DNA of 64,000 bases from contig DISD01000091.1 in NCBI GenBank assembly GCA_002435715.1, positions 1-64,000 of the forward strand, read 5' to 3'. Every line of letters begins with the position of its first letter. Position 1 is the stretch's first letter. Position numbers and translations under genes: made by a program. Shown in pieces: positions 24,668-35,459 of this stretch. Below the pieces are notes generated by a model. It worked only from the letters and a program-made list of their open reading frames with translations, was not told where the DNA came from and did not search any database. The DNA is from Rhodospirillaceae bacterium UBA6219 (GTDB taxonomy: Bacteria > Pseudomonadota > Alphaproteobacteria > Rhodospirillales > Magnetospirillaceae).

Positions 24668-26060
24668 CCTGCTGAAGAACATCACCGGCGTGACCTGCGA
24701 TTCGCGCAAGGTCGGCCCCGGCATGCTGTTCGCCGCCTTGCCCGGCACCAAGGTGGATGGCCGCGCCTTCATCGCCCAGGCTTTGGCCCAGGGCGCCGCT
24801 GTGATCCTGGCCCCTGCCGGCACCGAGATGGACACTGGCAAGGCGGTTCTGATCACCGATGCCGAACCGCGCCGCGCCTATGCGCGGGCCGCCGCTACCT
24901 TCTACGCTCGCCAGCCCCAGGTGATGGCCGCCGTCACCGGCACCAACGGCAAGACGTCCACGGTGAACTTCACCCGCCAGATGTGGGCAAGCATGGGCTT
25001 CGCCGCCGCGTCCTTGGGCACTTTGGGGCTGGTCGCCCCCGGCTTTGCCCCGCGTCCCAGCCTGACCACCCCCGATCCCGCCGATCTGCACGCCACCTTG
25101 GCCGAACTGGCCGATGCCGGTATCGACCACGCCGCCATGGAAGCATCCAGCCACGGTCTGGACCAGTACCGCCTGGACGGTGTGCATCTGACCGCCGCCG
25201 CCTTCACCAACCTGACCCGCGACCATCTGGATTATCACGGCGACATGGGCGCCTATCTGGACGCCAAGACGCGGCTGTTCAGCGACTTGCTGCCCGCCGA
25301 CGGCGTCGCCGTCATCAACGCCGATTCCGACGCGGCCGCCCAAGTGGAAAAGGCCGCCGGCACCCGCCGCCTGCTGCGTTTCGGCTTTTCCGGCGCCGAA
25401 TTGGCCTTGAAGGCCATTCGCCCCGATTCCCATGGCCAGGTGCTGGAATTGGACGTGCTGGGCCAAGCCGCCAGCATCCGCCTGCCCCTGGCCGGGTCGT
25501 TCCAGGCCGCCAATGCCTTGGCCGCCTTGGGTCTGGTCATCGGCTGCGGCGGCAATGCCCATGCCGCCCTGGAAGCCCTGGAAAGCCTGACGGAAATCCC
25601 CGGCCGTCTGCAAAAGGTCGCCGATTTCAATACCGCCCCCATCTTCGTTGATTACGCCCACACCCCCGACGCCTTGGAAACCGTGCTGAAGGCGTTGCGC
25701 CCGCACGCCAGCGGCCGTCTGGTGGTGGTGTTCGGCTGCGGCGGCGATCGCGACCCCGGCAAGCGTCCGCAAATGGGCGCCATCGCCGCCAAGCTGGCCG
25801 ATACCGTCATCGTCACCGACGACAACCCGCGCAGCGAGGCCGCCGCCCCCATCCGCGCCGCCATCCTGGAAATGGCGAAGGGCGCGGTGGAAATCGCCGA
25901 CCGCCGTGACGCCATCACCCATGCGGTGCAGTCCCTGCAGGCCGGCGACGTGCTGGTGGTGGCCGGCAAGGGCCACGAAAGCGGCCAGATCGTCGGCGAC
26001 CAAGTTCTGCCCTTCGACGATGCCGAGGAATGCCGCAAGGCGGCCGGAGGTGCCCGATGA
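24648..26060 (+). CDS. murE: UDP-MurNAc-L-Ala-D-Glu:meso-diaminopimelate ligase
   Basis: A 470-residue Mur ligase. ATP loop TGTNGKTST (about 97-105), the mid-domain DHLDYHG segment and DDNPRSE (about 392), the motif that selects meso-diaminopimelate, are all visible. It adds the third residue of the stem peptide. The start overlaps the ftsI end by 20 bp. Confidence 0.95.
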   Translation: MSPKHADLLKNITGVTCDSRKVGPGMLFAALPGTKVDGRAFIAQALAQGAAVILAPAGTEMDTGKAVLITDAEPRRAYARAAATFYARQPQVMAAVTGTNGKTSTVNFTRQMWASMGFAAASLGTLGLVAPGFAPRPSLTTPDPADLHATLAELADAGIDHAAMEASSHGLDQYRLDGVHLTAAAFTNLTRDHLDYHGDMGAYLDAKTRLFSDLLPADGVAVINADSDAAAQVEKAAGTRRLLRFGFSGAELALKAIRPDSHGQVLELDVLGQAASIRLPLAGSFQAANALAALGLVIGCGGNAHAALEALESLTEIPGRLQKVADFNTAPIFVDYAHTPDALETVLKALRPHASGRLVVVFGCGGDRDPGKRPQMGAIAAKLADTVIVTDDNPRSEAAAPIRAAILEMAKGAVEIADRRDAITHAVQSLQAGDVLVVAGKGHESGQIVGDQVLPFDDAEECRKAAGGAR

Positions 26061-27448
26061 GCGCCCTTTGGAAAGCCGCCCAAGCCCAAGCCGCAACCCA
26101 AGGCACCCTGTCGGGCGCCGCCGACTGGACCGCCACTGGCGTGTCCATCGATTCGCGCAGCGTCGCCCAAGGTGATCTGTTCATCGCTTTGGCTGGCCCC
26201 AACCATGACGGCCACGACCATGTGAAGGCGGCCATCGAAGCCGGTGCCGCTGCCGCTTTGGTGCACAAGGTTCCCGAAGGCTGCGACGGTCTGCCCCTGT
26301 TGCAGGTGGCCGATACCATGACCGGTTTGCAGGATCTGGGAATCGCCGCCCGGGCGCGGTCCCAGGCCCGCATCCTGGCCATCACCGGGTCGGTGGGCAA
26401 GACCGGGTCCAAGGAAATGGCCGCCTTGGCCCTGTCCGCCCAGGGCAAGACCCATTATTCGGTGGGCAGCTTCAACAATCATTGGGGCGTGCCGCTGTCC
26501 CTGGCCCGCATGCCCGAAGATTGTGCCTTCGGTGTGTTCGAACTGGGTATGAACCACACGGGCGAGCTGATCCCGCTGTCCCAGATGGTCCGCCCGCACG
26601 CCGCCATCGTCACCACCATCGAGGCGGTGCATTCGGCGTTCTTCGCCAGCACCGAGGAAATCGCCGACGCCAAGGCGGAAATCTTCACCGGCATCGAGCC
26701 CGGCGGCATGGCCATCCTGCCCCGCGACAACCGCCATTTCCGCCGTCTGGCCACGGCCGCCAAAGCCGCCGGCATCAAGCGCATTCAAAGCTTCGGCAGC
26801 CATATCGAGGCCGACGCCCGCATGCTGGATTGCGCCGTCGATCCCGAAGACACCGCCGTGTTCGCCCTGTTGCACGACCAAGCCATCGCCTATCGGGTCG
26901 GCGTTCCCGGCCTGCATTGGGGGATGAACTCGCTGGCCGTGCTGCTGGCCGCGGACGCGCTGGGCGCCGACGCGGTCAAGGCCGCCCACAGCCTGTCCGC
27001 CATGCGCCCCCCCAAGGGTCGCGGCGAACGTCATCAGGTTTTGTGGAAGTCCGGCATGGTGGAAGTCATCGACGAAAGCTACAACGCCAGCCCGGTTTCC
27101 ATGAAGGCGGCTTTGTCCACCCTGGCAGCGGCCCGGCCGGGCAAGCACGGCCGTCGCGTCGCCGTGTTGGGCGACATGCTGGAACTGGGTGATTCGGCGC
27201 CGGCCCTGCACGCCAATCTGGCCCAAGCCGCCGCCCTGTGGGGCACCGATCTGGTGTGCACGGCGGGTGCGCTGATGAAGAATTTGCACGACGCGCTGCC
27301 CCAGGGCCGGCGCGGGATCCATGCCGCGAATTCGACCGAATTGGCGAGCATGATCAAGGACGTCGTCCGCGCCGGCGACGTGGTCGTCGTCAAGGGTTCC
27401 GCCGGCTCGCGCATGGCGGTGGTGGTCAAGACTTTGTTGGAAGGGTGA
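26057..27448 (+). CDS. murF: UDP-MurNAc-tripeptide:D-Ala-D-Ala ligase
   Basis: A 463-residue Mur ligase. The ATP loop reads ITGSVGKTGSKEM (GSVGKT, typical of MurF), with FELGMNHTGEL and DESYNASPVSM. It adds D-Ala-D-Ala to complete the pentapeptide. ATG overlaps the murE stop. Confidence 0.95.
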   Translation: MSALWKAAQAQAATQGTLSGAADWTATGVSIDSRSVAQGDLFIALAGPNHDGHDHVKAAIEAGAAAALVHKVPEGCDGLPLLQVADTMTGLQDLGIAARARSQARILAITGSVGKTGSKEMAALALSAQGKTHYSVGSFNNHWGVPLSLARMPEDCAFGVFELGMNHTGELIPLSQMVRPHAAIVTTIEAVHSAFFASTEEIADAKAEIFTGIEPGGMAILPRDNRHFRRLATAAKAAGIKRIQSFGSHIEADARMLDCAVDPEDTAVFALLHDQAIAYRVGVPGLHWGMNSLAVLLAADALGADAVKAAHSLSAMRPPKGRGERHQVLWKSGMVEVIDESYNASPVSMKAALSTLAAARPGKHGRRVAVLGDMLELGDSAPALHANLAQAAALWGTDLVCTAGALMKNLHDALPQGRRGIHAANSTELASMIKDVVRAGDVVVVKGSAGSRMAVVVKTLLEG

Positions 27449-27457
27449 CGGGGAAAC

Positions 27458-28546
27458 ATGCTCTACAACCTGCTTTATCCCCTGGCTGACGAGGTTGCTT
27501 TGTTCAACCTTTTCAAATACCTGACCTTCCGCACCGGCGGCGCGGTGCTGACGGCGCTGGTCGTCGCCTTCGTCATCGGCCCGGGCCTGATCCGCTGGCT
27601 GCGCCAATGGCAAAAGCAGGGCCAGCCCATCCGCGCCGACGGCCCGGAAAGCCATCTGCTGACCAAGAAGGGCACCCCCACCATGGGCGGGTTCCTGATC
27701 CTGATCGCCCTGGCGGTGGCCACCTTGCTGTGGGCCGATCTGCGCAGTCATTACGTCTGGATCGTCCTGCTGGTGACCTTGGGTTACGGCCTGCTGGGCT
27801 TTTTGGACGACTTCCTGAAAGTCTCGAAGAAGAACCCCAAGGGTCTGCCCGGCAAGCTGAAACTGGCCGGTCAGATCGTCATCGCCCTGGTCGCCGCCGT
27901 CTGGGTTTACACCATCCAGCGCGAGCCACTGGCCGGCACCCTGGCGGTCCCCTTCCTGAAAAGCCTGCTGATCCAGTTGGGTTGGTTCTTCGTGCCCTTC
28001 GCCGTCTTCGTCATCATCGGCGCTTCCAACGCCGTCAACCTGACCGACGGCCTGGACGGTCTGGCCATCGTGCCGGTGATGATCGCCGCCGGCGTCTTCG
28101 CGCTGATTTCCTATCTGGTCGGCCATGCCGTCTTCGCCAATTACCTGCAGATCCATTACGTGCCGGGATCGGGTGAACTGGCGGTGTTTTGTGGCGCCCT
28201 GGTCGGTGCTGGCCTGGGTTTCCTGTGGTTCAACGCGCCGCCGGCCATGGTGTTCATGGGCGATACCGGTTCGCTGTCCCTGGGCGGCGCCTTGGGGGCT
28301 ATCTCGGTGGTGACCAAGCACGAATTGGTGCTGGCCATCGTCGGCGGCCTGTTCGTGTTGGAAACCGTGTCGGTGATCGTCCAGGTGGCCAGCTTCAAGC
28401 TGACCGGCAAGCGGGTGTTCCGTATGGCGCCGCTGCACCACCATTTCGAAAAGAAGGGTTGGGCCGAACCCACCGTGGTCATCCGTTTCTGGATCATCGC
28501 CGGCATCCTGGCGCTGGTCGGTCTGTCCACCCTGAAGCTGCGCTAG
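27458..28546 (+). CDS. mraY: Phospho-MurNAc-pentapeptide translocase
   Basis: A 362-residue integral membrane enzyme with about ten segments. The catalytic [12 protein letters not shown] (about 114), the [13 protein letters not shown] motif and the histidine cluster [13 protein letters not shown] are present. It makes lipid I from UDP-MurNAc-pentapeptide and undecaprenyl phosphate. Confidence 0.96.
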   Translation: MLYNLLYPLADEVALFNLFKYLTFRTGGAVLTALVVAFVIGPGLIRWLRQWQKQGQPIRADGPESHLLTKKGTPTMGGFLILIALAVATLLWADLRSHYVWIVLLVTLGYGLLGFLDDFLKVSKKNPKGLPGKLKLAGQIVIALVAAVWVYTIQREPLAGTLAVPFLKSLLIQLGWFFVPFAVFVIIGASNAVNLTDGLDGLAIVPVMIAAGVFALISYLVGHAVFANYLQIHYVPGSGELAVFCGALVGAGLGFLWFNAPPAMVFMGDTGSLSLGGALGAISVVTKHELVLAIVGGLFVLETVSVIVQVASFKLTGKRVFRMAPLHHHFEKKGWAEPTVVIRFWIIAGILALVGLSTLKLR

Positions 28547-28553
28547 GCCGAAA

Positions 28554-29900
28554 ATGATCCTCGTCCCCTTCCTTGCCGACAAGAACGTGATGGTGATGGG
28601 CCTGGGTAAATCCGGGACCGCCACCATTCGCGCCCTTGCGGCCAGCGGTGCCCGCGTCACCGCTTGGGACGACAATGAAAAGGCCCGCACCGCCGCTTTG
28701 GCCCAGGGCATCGTGCTGACCGACCCCAGCGGCCTGGATGTGTCCAAGCTGGATTTGTTGGTGTGGAGCCCCGGCATCCCCCACACCTATCCGCAGCCCC
28801 ATGCCCTGGCTTTGGCGGCGCGCGACGCCGGCATCGATCTGGTCTGCGACGTGGAATTGCTGGCGCGGGCCTTGCCGGGCGCCAAATTCGTGGTGATTTC
28901 GGGCACCAACGGCAAGTCCACCACCACGACGCTGACCGCCCATATCCTGAAAAGCGCCGGTCTGGCCGTGACCGCCGGCGGCAATCTGGGCACCGCCGCC
29001 CTGGATCTGCCCGATCTGGGCGATGACGGCGTCTATGTGCTGGAACTGTCGTCTTATCAGTTGGAACTGACCCAAAGCTTGCGGGCGCGGGCGGGTGTGC
29101 TGCTGAACATCACCCCCGATCATCTGGGCCGTCACGGCGGCATGGACGGCTATATCGCCGCCAAGCGCCGGCTTTATGATCTGGTCGCCGCCGATGGCAC
29201 GGCCGTGATCGGTCTGGATGATGCCCCCACGCGGGGTATCGCCGACTGGCTGTTGGGGGCCAACCGAACCCATGTGGCTATTTCCATCAAGCAGGTGCTG
29301 GATCATGGCATCAGCGCCCCCCAGGGCGTGTTGCTGGAAGACGGCAGCGAAATCTTCGACCTGACCGCCATCCAGACCCTGCCCGGCCGCCACAATTGGC
29401 AGAACGCCTGCGCCGCCTTCGCCCTGGCCCGCGCCTTGGATGTTCCGGCCCACACCATCGCCGCCGGCATCGCCAGCTATCCCGGTCTGGCCCACCGCCA
29501 GGAATGGGTCGGCACGGTGAACGGCGTGCGCTATGTCAACGATTCCAAGGCCACCAACGCCGAAGCCAGCGAAGTGGCGCTGATCTGTTACGAGCGTATC
29601 CACTGGATCATCGGCGGTCAGGCCAAGGAAGGCGGCATCGCCAGCCTGGAACCCCATTTCGGCCGCATCAAGCATGCCTATCTGATCGGCGACGCCGCCG
29701 CCCAGTTCGCCGCCACCATCGACGGCAAGATCGCCTTCACCCAGTGCGGCACCCTGGAAAACGCCGTCCAGGCCGCCCATGCCAACGCCCAGAGCGGTGA
29801 AGTGGTGTTGCTGTCGCCGGCCTGCGCGTCGTGGGACCAGTTCAAAAGCTTCGAACATCGTGGCGACGTCTTCCGTGACTTGGTGGGAGGGCTGAAATGA
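28554..29900 (+). CDS. murD: UDP-MurNAc-L-Ala:D-glutamate ligase
   Basis: A 448-residue Mur ligase. N-terminal VMVMGLGKSGTATIRAL, ATP loop ISGTNGKSTTT, ELSSYQLE and NDSKATNAEA are the MurD set. It adds D-Glu to UDP-MurNAc-Ala. The order after mraY is as in most dcw clusters. Confidence 0.95.
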   Translation: MILVPFLADKNVMVMGLGKSGTATIRALAASGARVTAWDDNEKARTAALAQGIVLTDPSGLDVSKLDLLVWSPGIPHTYPQPHALALAARDAGIDLVCDVELLARALPGAKFVVISGTNGKSTTTTLTAHILKSAGLAVTAGGNLGTAALDLPDLGDDGVYVLELSSYQLELTQSLRARAGVLLNITPDHLGRHGGMDGYIAAKRRLYDLVAADGTAVIGLDDAPTRGIADWLLGANRTHVAISIKQVLDHGISAPQGVLLEDGSEIFDLTAIQTLPGRHNWQNACAAFALARALDVPAHTIAAGIASYPGLAHRQEWVGTVNGVRYVNDSKATNAEASEVALICYERIHWIIGGQAKEGGIASLEPHFGRIKHAYLIGDAAAQFAATIDGKIAFTQCGTLENAVQAAHANAQSGEVVLLSPACASWDQFKSFEHRGDVFRDLVGGLK

Positions 29901-31021
29901 GCCTGGGCCGCACCGACACTTCGACCATTGGCCGCTGGTGGTGGACCGTCGACCGCTGGACCATCGCCGCCGTGCTGTCCCTGGTGGCCATCGGCGTATT
30001 GTTGACCATGGCCGCCAGCCCGGCGGTGGCCGACCGCATCGGCGCCGATTCCTTCCACTTCATCCGCCGCCAGTTCGTCTTCCTGGTGCCCGCCATCGCG
30101 GTGATGCTGGGCGTGTCGCTGCTGTCGCCGCGCCAAGTGCGTCGCCTGGGCGTGCTGGGCTATTGCGGGTCGGTGCTGCTGTTGGTGGCGGTTCTGCTGT
30201 TCGCCCCGGAAATCAAGGGCTCGACCCGCTGGCTGTCCTTGGCCGGCATCACCGTGCAGCCCTCGGAATTCGCCAAGCCCTGTTTCGCCATCGCCGCCGC
30301 CTGGATGTTCGCCGAAGGCCGCCTGAACCCCGGTTTCCCCGGCAAGGCCATCGCCTGTTTCCTGTACGCCGTGGTCGCCGTGCTGCTGCTCAAGCAACCC
30401 GATGTCGGCCAGACCCTGGTGATCAGCGCCATCTTCGCCGTCCAGTTCTTTCTGGCCGGCCTGCCCATGCTGCTGGTGGTCGCCGGTGGCATTCTGGCGG
30501 TGCTGGGTAGCATCGGCGCCTATTTCGTCTTTGGCCACGTCCAGCAGCGCGTCGACCGCTTCCTGGACCCGTCGGGCGACGGCGCCTTCCAGGTCACCAC
30601 CGCGCTGAACGCCTTCAAGGCCGGCGGCCTGTTGGGTCGCGGCCCCGGCGAAGGCCGCATCAAGCTGATCCTTCCCGATGCCCACACCGACTTCATCATG
30701 GCGGTGGCCGGCGAGGAATTCGGCATCGCGCTGTGCCTGTTCGTGCTGGTGCTGTTCGCCTTCATCGTGCTGCGCGGCTTTTCCCGGCTGATGCGCGATG
30801 ACAATTTGTTCGTGGTCCTGGCCGCCGCTGGCCTGCTGGTGCAGTTCGGCCTGCAGGCCATCATCAACATGGCGTCCACCCTGCGTCTGATGCCCACCAA
30901 GGGCATGACCCTGCCCTTCATTTCCTATGGTGGGTCCTCCATGCTGGCTTTGGCCCTGGGCATGGGCATGGTGCTGGCGCTGACCCGCAAGCGTTATGGT
31001 CACGAGGAGCTTGAACAATGA
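29897..31021 (+). CDS. ftsW: Septal peptidoglycan glycosyltransferase FtsW (SEDS)
   Basis: A 374-residue SEDS-family membrane protein. The signatures include STRWLSLAGITVQPSEFAK and LGRGPGEGRIKLILPDAHTDFIMAVAGEEFG, plus the C-terminal MPTKGMTLPFISYGGSSML. It polymerises lipid II at the septum with FtsI. It starts in an ATGA overlap with murD; its stop overlaps the mini-ORF that precedes murG. Confidence 0.95.
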   Translation: MSLGRTDTSTIGRWWWTVDRWTIAAVLSLVAIGVLLTMAASPAVADRIGADSFHFIRRQFVFLVPAIAVMLGVSLLSPRQVRRLGVLGYCGSVLLLVAVLLFAPEIKGSTRWLSLAGITVQPSEFAKPCFAIAAAWMFAEGRLNPGFPGKAIACFLYAVVAVLLLKQPDVGQTLVISAIFAVQFFLAGLPMLLVVAGGILAVLGSIGAYFVFGHVQQRVDRFLDPSGDGAFQVTTALNAFKAGGLLGRGPGEGRIKLILPDAHTDFIMAVAGEEFGIALCLFVLVLFAFIVLRGFSRLMRDDNLFVVLAAAGLLVQFGLQAIINMASTLRLMPTKGMTLPFISYGGSSMLALALGMGMVLALTRKRYGHEELEQ

Positions 31022-31092
31022 CCAAGCCCTTCGCCCTTCTTGCCGCCGGTGGCAACTTTAATCGTGGTTTGTGCCACCGGAGGCAGCCATGA
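31018..31092 (+). CDS. 24-codon mini-ORF: duplicated murG start between ftsW and murG
   Basis: The ATG overlaps the ftsW stop (ATGA) and the TGA overlaps the murG ATG (ATGA). The first 12 codons copy the murG N-terminus ([12 protein letters not shown] against [12 protein letters not shown]); 28 bases are identical at an offset of 71 bp. The rest ([12 protein letters not shown]) is unrelated. Because 71 is not a multiple of three, the copy falls out of frame and stops at murG. It is probably a duplication that kept translational coupling and may now act as a leader. Confidence 0.5.
   Translation: MTKPFALLAAGGNFNRGLCHRRQP
31046..31080 (+). promoter_or_regulatory. Hairpin covering the murG ribosome-binding site
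   Basis: Perfect 9-bp arms CCGGTGGCA (31046-31054) and TGCCACCGG (31072-31080), 17-nt loop. The right arm contains the first two bases of the murG GGAGG site (31079-31083). Ribosomes translating the mini-ORF would open it. Confidence 0.5.
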
Positions 31093-32201
31093 CGCGTCCC
31101 TTCGCCCTTCTTGCCGCCGGTGGCACGGGCGGCCACGTCTTCCCGGCCGAGGCCCTGGCCGCCGAGCTGATCAATCGCGGCTGGCATCTGGGTCTGGTCA
31201 CCGACAAGCGCGGCCAAACCTATGGCGGCACCTTGGGGACCTTGGACACCTATCGCATCAGCGCCGGCGGCATCGCCGGGCGCGGCCTGATGGCCCGTGC
31301 CCGCGCCATGCTGGAACTGGGTTTCGGTGTGCTGCAGGCCCGCACCATCCTGAAGAAGGAACGCCCCGCCGTGGTAGTGGGTTTCGGCGGCTATGCCAGC
31401 GTGCCGACCATGGTGGCCGCCGCCTCTTTGGGTATCCCCACCATCATCCACGAACAGAACGGCGTGCTGGGCCGGGCCAACCGCCTGTTGGCGTCCAAGG
31501 CCCGCTGGATCGCCATTTCCTATCCGCAGATCGCCCATGTGGCGGAAGCCAGCAAATCCAAACTGCGCCATACCGGCATGCCGGTGCGCGCCGGGGTACA
31601 GGCCCTGGCCAGCCAGCCTTATCCGACCCTTAGCGAAACCGGCCCCATCAATCTGGTGGTGCTGGGCGGCAGCCAAGGCGCCAAGGTGCTGTCGGAAGTG
31701 ATCCCGGCGGCGCTGACCAGCCTGCCGGCCGAGCTGCAGGCCCGTATCCACATTTCTCAACAATGCCGCCCGGAAGATTTGGAAGCCGTGCGCGCCGCCT
31801 ATGCCGCCAGCCCGATCACCGCCACCTTGGAAAGCTTTTTCGCCGATATCCCGGCGCGACTGGCCGGGGCGCATCTGGTCATCGCCCGATCGGGCGCGTC
31901 CACCATGGCGGAGCTGACCACCTTGGGCCGGCCGGCGATCCTGGTGCCCTATCCCCACGCCATCGACGACCACCAGACCGCCAATGCCCGGGCCTTGGAC
32001 GAAGCCGGCGGCGGTTGGCTGATGCCGCAGACCGGCTTCACCGCCCCCGCCTTGGCGGCCCGTCTGCAATCGCTGTTCGCCCAAGCCGAAACACTGGCCC
32101 GGGCCGCCCAATGCGCCAAGAATTCCGGCCGCCCCGACGCCGCCGCCCGTCTGGCCGATCTGGTGGCCGAAACCGCCCAAGTCCAGGAGTCCCGCTCATG
32201 A
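31089..32201 (+). CDS. murG: Undecaprenyl-PP-MurNAc-pentapeptide N-acetylglucosaminyltransferase
   Basis: A 370-residue GT28 enzyme: [16 protein letters not shown] near the start, [35 protein letters not shown] and [11 protein letters not shown]. It converts lipid I to lipid II. The ATG at 31089 has GGAGG 5 nt upstream; an in-frame GTG at 31071 is less likely. Confidence 0.95.
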   Translation: MTRPFALLAAGGTGGHVFPAEALAAELINRGWHLGLVTDKRGQTYGGTLGTLDTYRISAGGIAGRGLMARARAMLELGFGVLQARTILKKERPAVVVGFGGYASVPTMVAAASLGIPTIIHEQNGVLGRANRLLASKARWIAISYPQIAHVAEASKSKLRHTGMPVRAGVQALASQPYPTLSETGPINLVVLGGSQGAKVLSEVIPAALTSLPAELQARIHISQQCRPEDLEAVRAAYAASPITATLESFFADIPARLAGAHLVIARSGASTMAELTTLGRPAILVPYPHAIDDHQTANARALDEAGGGWLMPQTGFTAPALAARLQSLFAQAETLARAAQCAKNSGRPDAAARLADLVAETAQVQESRS

Positions 32202-33622
32202 GAACCATGCCGCTTTCCATCGGCGCCATCCATTTCGTCGGCATCGGCGGCATCGGCATGTCGGGCATCGCCGAGATTCTGGTCAACCTGGGCTATACGG
32301 TTCAAGGCTCGGACATCGCCGACAATTACAACGTCGAACGCCTGCGTAAGCTGGGCGTCACCGTGCAGATCGGCCACCGGGCGGAAAACCTTGATCAGGC
32401 CCGTGTGGTGGTGGTGTCGTCCGCCGTCAAGGCCGACAACCCGGAAGTGGTCGCGGCGCGTTCCAAGATGGTCCCCGTGGTCCGCCGCGCCGAAATGTTG
32501 GCCGAGCTGATGCGCCTGAAATCAGCCATCGCCGTCGGCGGCACCCACGGCAAGACCACCACCACCACCTTGGTGTCGGCCATGCTGGACGCCGCCGGCA
32601 TGGACCCCACCATCATCAATGGCGGTATCATCAACGCCTATGGCACCAACGCGCGCCTGGGTGCCGGCGACTGGATGGTGGTGGAGGCCGACGAAAGCGA
32701 CGGCACCTTCACCAAGCTGCCGGCCACCGCCGTGGTGGTGACCAACATCGATCCCGAACACATGGACCATTACGGGACTTTCGACCGCCTGCGCGACGCG
32801 TTTCGCACCTTTGTCGAAAACATCCCGTTCTATGGCTTCGCCGCCTGCTGCATCGACCATCCGGAAGTCCAGGCGCTGATCGCCCGCGTGCCCGACCGCA
32901 AGATTGTCACCTACGGCTTCTCGCCCCAGGCGATGATCCGCGCCACCAATGTGAAGATCGGCCCCGGCGGCGCCCGCTATGACGTGGTCATCACCGACCG
33001 CATCACCGGCAAAAGCCGCATCATCGACGACGTGCGTCTGCCCATGTATGGCGAGCACAATGTCCAGAACTCGCTGGCTGCCATCGCCTGCGCCAACGAA
33101 CTGGGCCTGACCAACGACGTGGTGCGCAAGGCCCTGGGCGGTTTCTCGGGCGTCAAGCGCCGCTTCACCAAGACCGGCGAGGCCAAGGGCATCACCGTGA
33201 TCGACGATTACGGCCACCATCCGGTGGAAATCGCCGCCGTGTTGAAGGCGGCGCGTTCCGCCACCACCGGCAACGTGGTCGCCGTGGTGCAGCCGCACCG
33301 TTATTCGCGCCTGTCCTCGCTGTTCGCCGAGTTCTGCACCTGCTTCAACGACGCCGACACGGTGATCGTCGCCGACGTCTATGCCGCCGGTGAACAGCCC
33401 ATTCCCGGCGCCGACCGCGATACCCTGGTCACCGGCCTGCAGGAACACGGTCACCGTCAGGTGCTGGCTTTGACCGACGCCGCCGCCCTGGCCGCCATGG
33501 TCGGCGACCTGGCCGCCAGCGGTGACATGGTGGTCTGCCTGGGCGCCGGCAACATCACCCAGTGGGCGCATGCTTTGCCGGCGCAACTGGAAGCCCTGCC
33601 CAGCAAGGGAGGAGCCGAGTAA
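32198..33622 (+). CDS. murC: UDP-N-acetylmuramate:L-alanine ligase
   Basis: A 474-residue Mur ligase. [16 protein letters not shown] at the N-terminus, ATP loop [24 protein letters not shown] and [11 protein letters not shown] identify MurC. It adds the first amino acid of the stem peptide. ATG overlaps the murG stop. Confidence 0.96.
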   Translation: MRTMPLSIGAIHFVGIGGIGMSGIAEILVNLGYTVQGSDIADNYNVERLRKLGVTVQIGHRAENLDQARVVVVSSAVKADNPEVVAARSKMVPVVRRAEMLAELMRLKSAIAVGGTHGKTTTTTLVSAMLDAAGMDPTIINGGIINAYGTNARLGAGDWMVVEADESDGTFTKLPATAVVVTNIDPEHMDHYGTFDRLRDAFRTFVENIPFYGFAACCIDHPEVQALIARVPDRKIVTYGFSPQAMIRATNVKIGPGGARYDVVITDRITGKSRIIDDVRLPMYGEHNVQNSLAAIACANELGLTNDVVRKALGGFSGVKRRFTKTGEAKGITVIDDYGHHPVEIAAVLKAARSATTGNVVAVVQPHRYSRLSSLFAEFCTCFNDADTVIVADVYAAGEQPIPGADRDTLVTGLQEHGHRQVLALTDAAALAAMVGDLAASGDMVVCLGAGNITQWAHALPAQLEALPSKGGAE

Positions 33623-34545
33623 TGACCACAGCCCCGCGGAATTCCTGGATCAAGGCATTGCCGAAGACGCGCGGTCGTTTGACCGTGGACGCGCCTTTGG
33701 GCGGTCTGACCTGGTTCCGCGTCGGCGGCAACGCCGAAGCGCTGTTCCGTCCCGCCGACGTGGACGATCTGGCCGAGTTCCTGGCCGAATTGCCCGCCGA
33801 GGTCACCGTCACCGTCATCGGCGTCGGCTCCAACCTGTTGGTGCGCGACGGTGGTGTCCCTGGTGTGGTCATCCGCCTGGGTGGCGCCTTCGCCGGGATC
33901 GACGTCATGGACGACATCGTCACCGCCGGAGCCGGCGCCCTTGACCTGAACGTGGCGCTGACCGCCCAGGAACACGGGCTGGCCGGTCTGGAATTCCTGT
34001 CCGGCGTGCCCGGCACCATCGGCGGCGCGCTGCGCATGAATGCCGGGGCTTTTGGCGCCGAGATGAAGGATGTGACGCTTTCGGCCACCGCCATCGACCG
34101 CGACGGCACCACCCAATTGCTGACCCTGGCCGATCTGGACATGAGCTATCGCCATTGCGGCAGCCCGGAAGATTACATCTTCCTGTCCGCCACGTTGCAG
34201 GGCAAGCACGGCCCGGCCGGCGCCATCGCCCAAAAGATGGCCGACATCAAGCAGGCCCGGGAAGACAGCCAACCCACCCGCGTGCGCACCGGCGGTTCCA
34301 CCTTCGCCAATCCCGATGGGGCCAAGGCCTGGGAATTGATCGACAAGGCCGGCTGCCGCGGTCTGGTCATGGGGGGCGCCCAGGTGTCGGAAAAGCACTG
34401 CAACTTCCTTTTGAACCTGGGCGACGCCACCGCCGCCGATATCGAAAACCTGGGCGAGGAAGTGCGCCGCCGGGTGCTGGACACCAGCGGGATCACCCTG
34501 GACTGGGAAATCCGCCGCATCGGCATCGAAGGAGCTAAGTCATGA
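33622..34545 (+). CDS. murB: UDP-N-acetylenolpyruvoylglucosamine reductase
   Basis: A 307-residue flavoprotein. [44 protein letters not shown] and a GGSTFANP segment with the catalytic serine. This is the type I MurB fold. It completes UDP-MurNAc synthesis. ATG shares its A with the murC stop. Confidence 0.95.
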   Translation: MTTAPRNSWIKALPKTRGRLTVDAPLGGLTWFRVGGNAEALFRPADVDDLAEFLAELPAEVTVTVIGVGSNLLVRDGGVPGVVIRLGGAFAGIDVMDDIVTAGAGALDLNVALTAQEHGLAGLEFLSGVPGTIGGALRMNAGAFGAEMKDVTLSATAIDRDGTTQLLTLADLDMSYRHCGSPEDYIFLSATLQGKHGPAGAIAQKMADIKQAREDSQPTRVRTGGSTFANPDGAKAWELIDKAGCRGLVMGGAQVSEKHCNFLLNLGDATAADIENLGEEVRRRVLDTSGITLDWEIRRIGIEGAKS

Positions 34546-35459
34546 GCCGCCGCATCACCGTCTTGATGGGGGGCACCTCGTCCGAACGCGAAGTCTCGCT
34601 TCGTTCGGGCGCCGCCGCCGCCAAGGCGCTGGTCGAAGCCGGTTTCGTGGTCGAAACCGTCGATGTCGGCGCCGACATTTCCAAGCTGGTGGCCGACATC
34701 ACCGCCAGCAAGCCCGACGTGGTGTTCAACGCGCTGCATGGCCGCTTTGGCGAAGACGGCTGTGTCCAGGGTCTGTTGAACCTGATGAACATCCCCTACA
34801 CCCATTCCGGCGTACTGGCCTCGGCGGCGGCGATGGACAAGGGGTTTTCCCGCCAATTGTTCGCCGAAGCCGGCCTGCCGGTGGCCAAGGGCCTGGTCGT
34901 TCATCGCAAGGATGGCGGCGCCGATCCCATGGAACGCCCCTTCGTGGTCAAGCCGGTCAACGAAGGCTCGTCGGTGGGCGTCTACATCATGAAGCCCGGC
35001 GACAACCGTGATCCGTTGGGCGAATGGCCGTTCCAGGCCGACCACGTGCTGGTGGAAGAATTCGTGCCGGGTCGTGAACTGACCGTGGCGGTCATGGGTG
35101 ATCGCGCCCTGGGCTGTTTGGAAATCACCTCGGAACGCGGTTTCTATGATTACGACGCCAAATACGCGCCCGGTGGCTCCAAGCACATCATGCCGGCCCC
35201 GGTTCCCGCCGACATCGCCGCCGAAGCCTGCCGACTGGCGGTCCAGGCCCACAAGGTGCTGGGCTGCCGCGGGGTGTCCCGCGCCGATCTGCGTTACGAC
35301 GACACCGTGGCCGGCCGGTCGCGGCTGGTGATCCTGGAAGTCAACACCCAGCCGGGAATGACCGCCACCTCTTTGGTCCCTGACATCGCGTCCTATTGCG
35401 GCATCAGCTTCCCCGAGCTGGTGCGGTGGATGGTCGAACAAGCGGAGTGCGACGCATGA
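34542..35459 (+). CDS. ddl: D-alanine--D-alanine ligase
   Basis: A 305-residue ATP-grasp enzyme. [17 protein letters not shown] near the start, [35 protein letters not shown] and [15 protein letters not shown] at the C-terminus. It supplies D-Ala-D-Ala to MurF. Confidence 0.95.
   Translation: MSRRITVLMGGTSSEREVSLRSGAAAAKALVEAGFVVETVDVGADISKLVADITASKPDVVFNALHGRFGEDGCVQGLLNLMNIPYTHSGVLASAAAMDKGFSRQLFAEAGLPVAKGLVVHRKDGGADPMERPFVVKPVNEGSSVGVYIMKPGDNRDPLGEWPFQADHVLVEEFVPGRELTVAVMGDRALGCLEITSERGFYDYDAKYAPGGSKHIMPAPVPADIAAEACRLAVQAHKVLGCRGVSRADLRYDDTVAGRSRLVILEVNTQPGMTATSLVPDIASYCGISFPELVRWMVEQAECDA

Noticed and set aside
25652..28786. Minus-strand open frame of over 1,000 codons opposite murE-murF-mraY
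   Set aside because: It is a consequence of strong third-position G/C bias in the mur genes; the His/Gln/Gly-rich translation has no known domain.
31071..31091. GTG at 31071 as the murG start
   Set aside because: The ATG at 31089 has a GGAGG at the right distance and matches the usual MurG N-terminus; the extra residues are not family-like.
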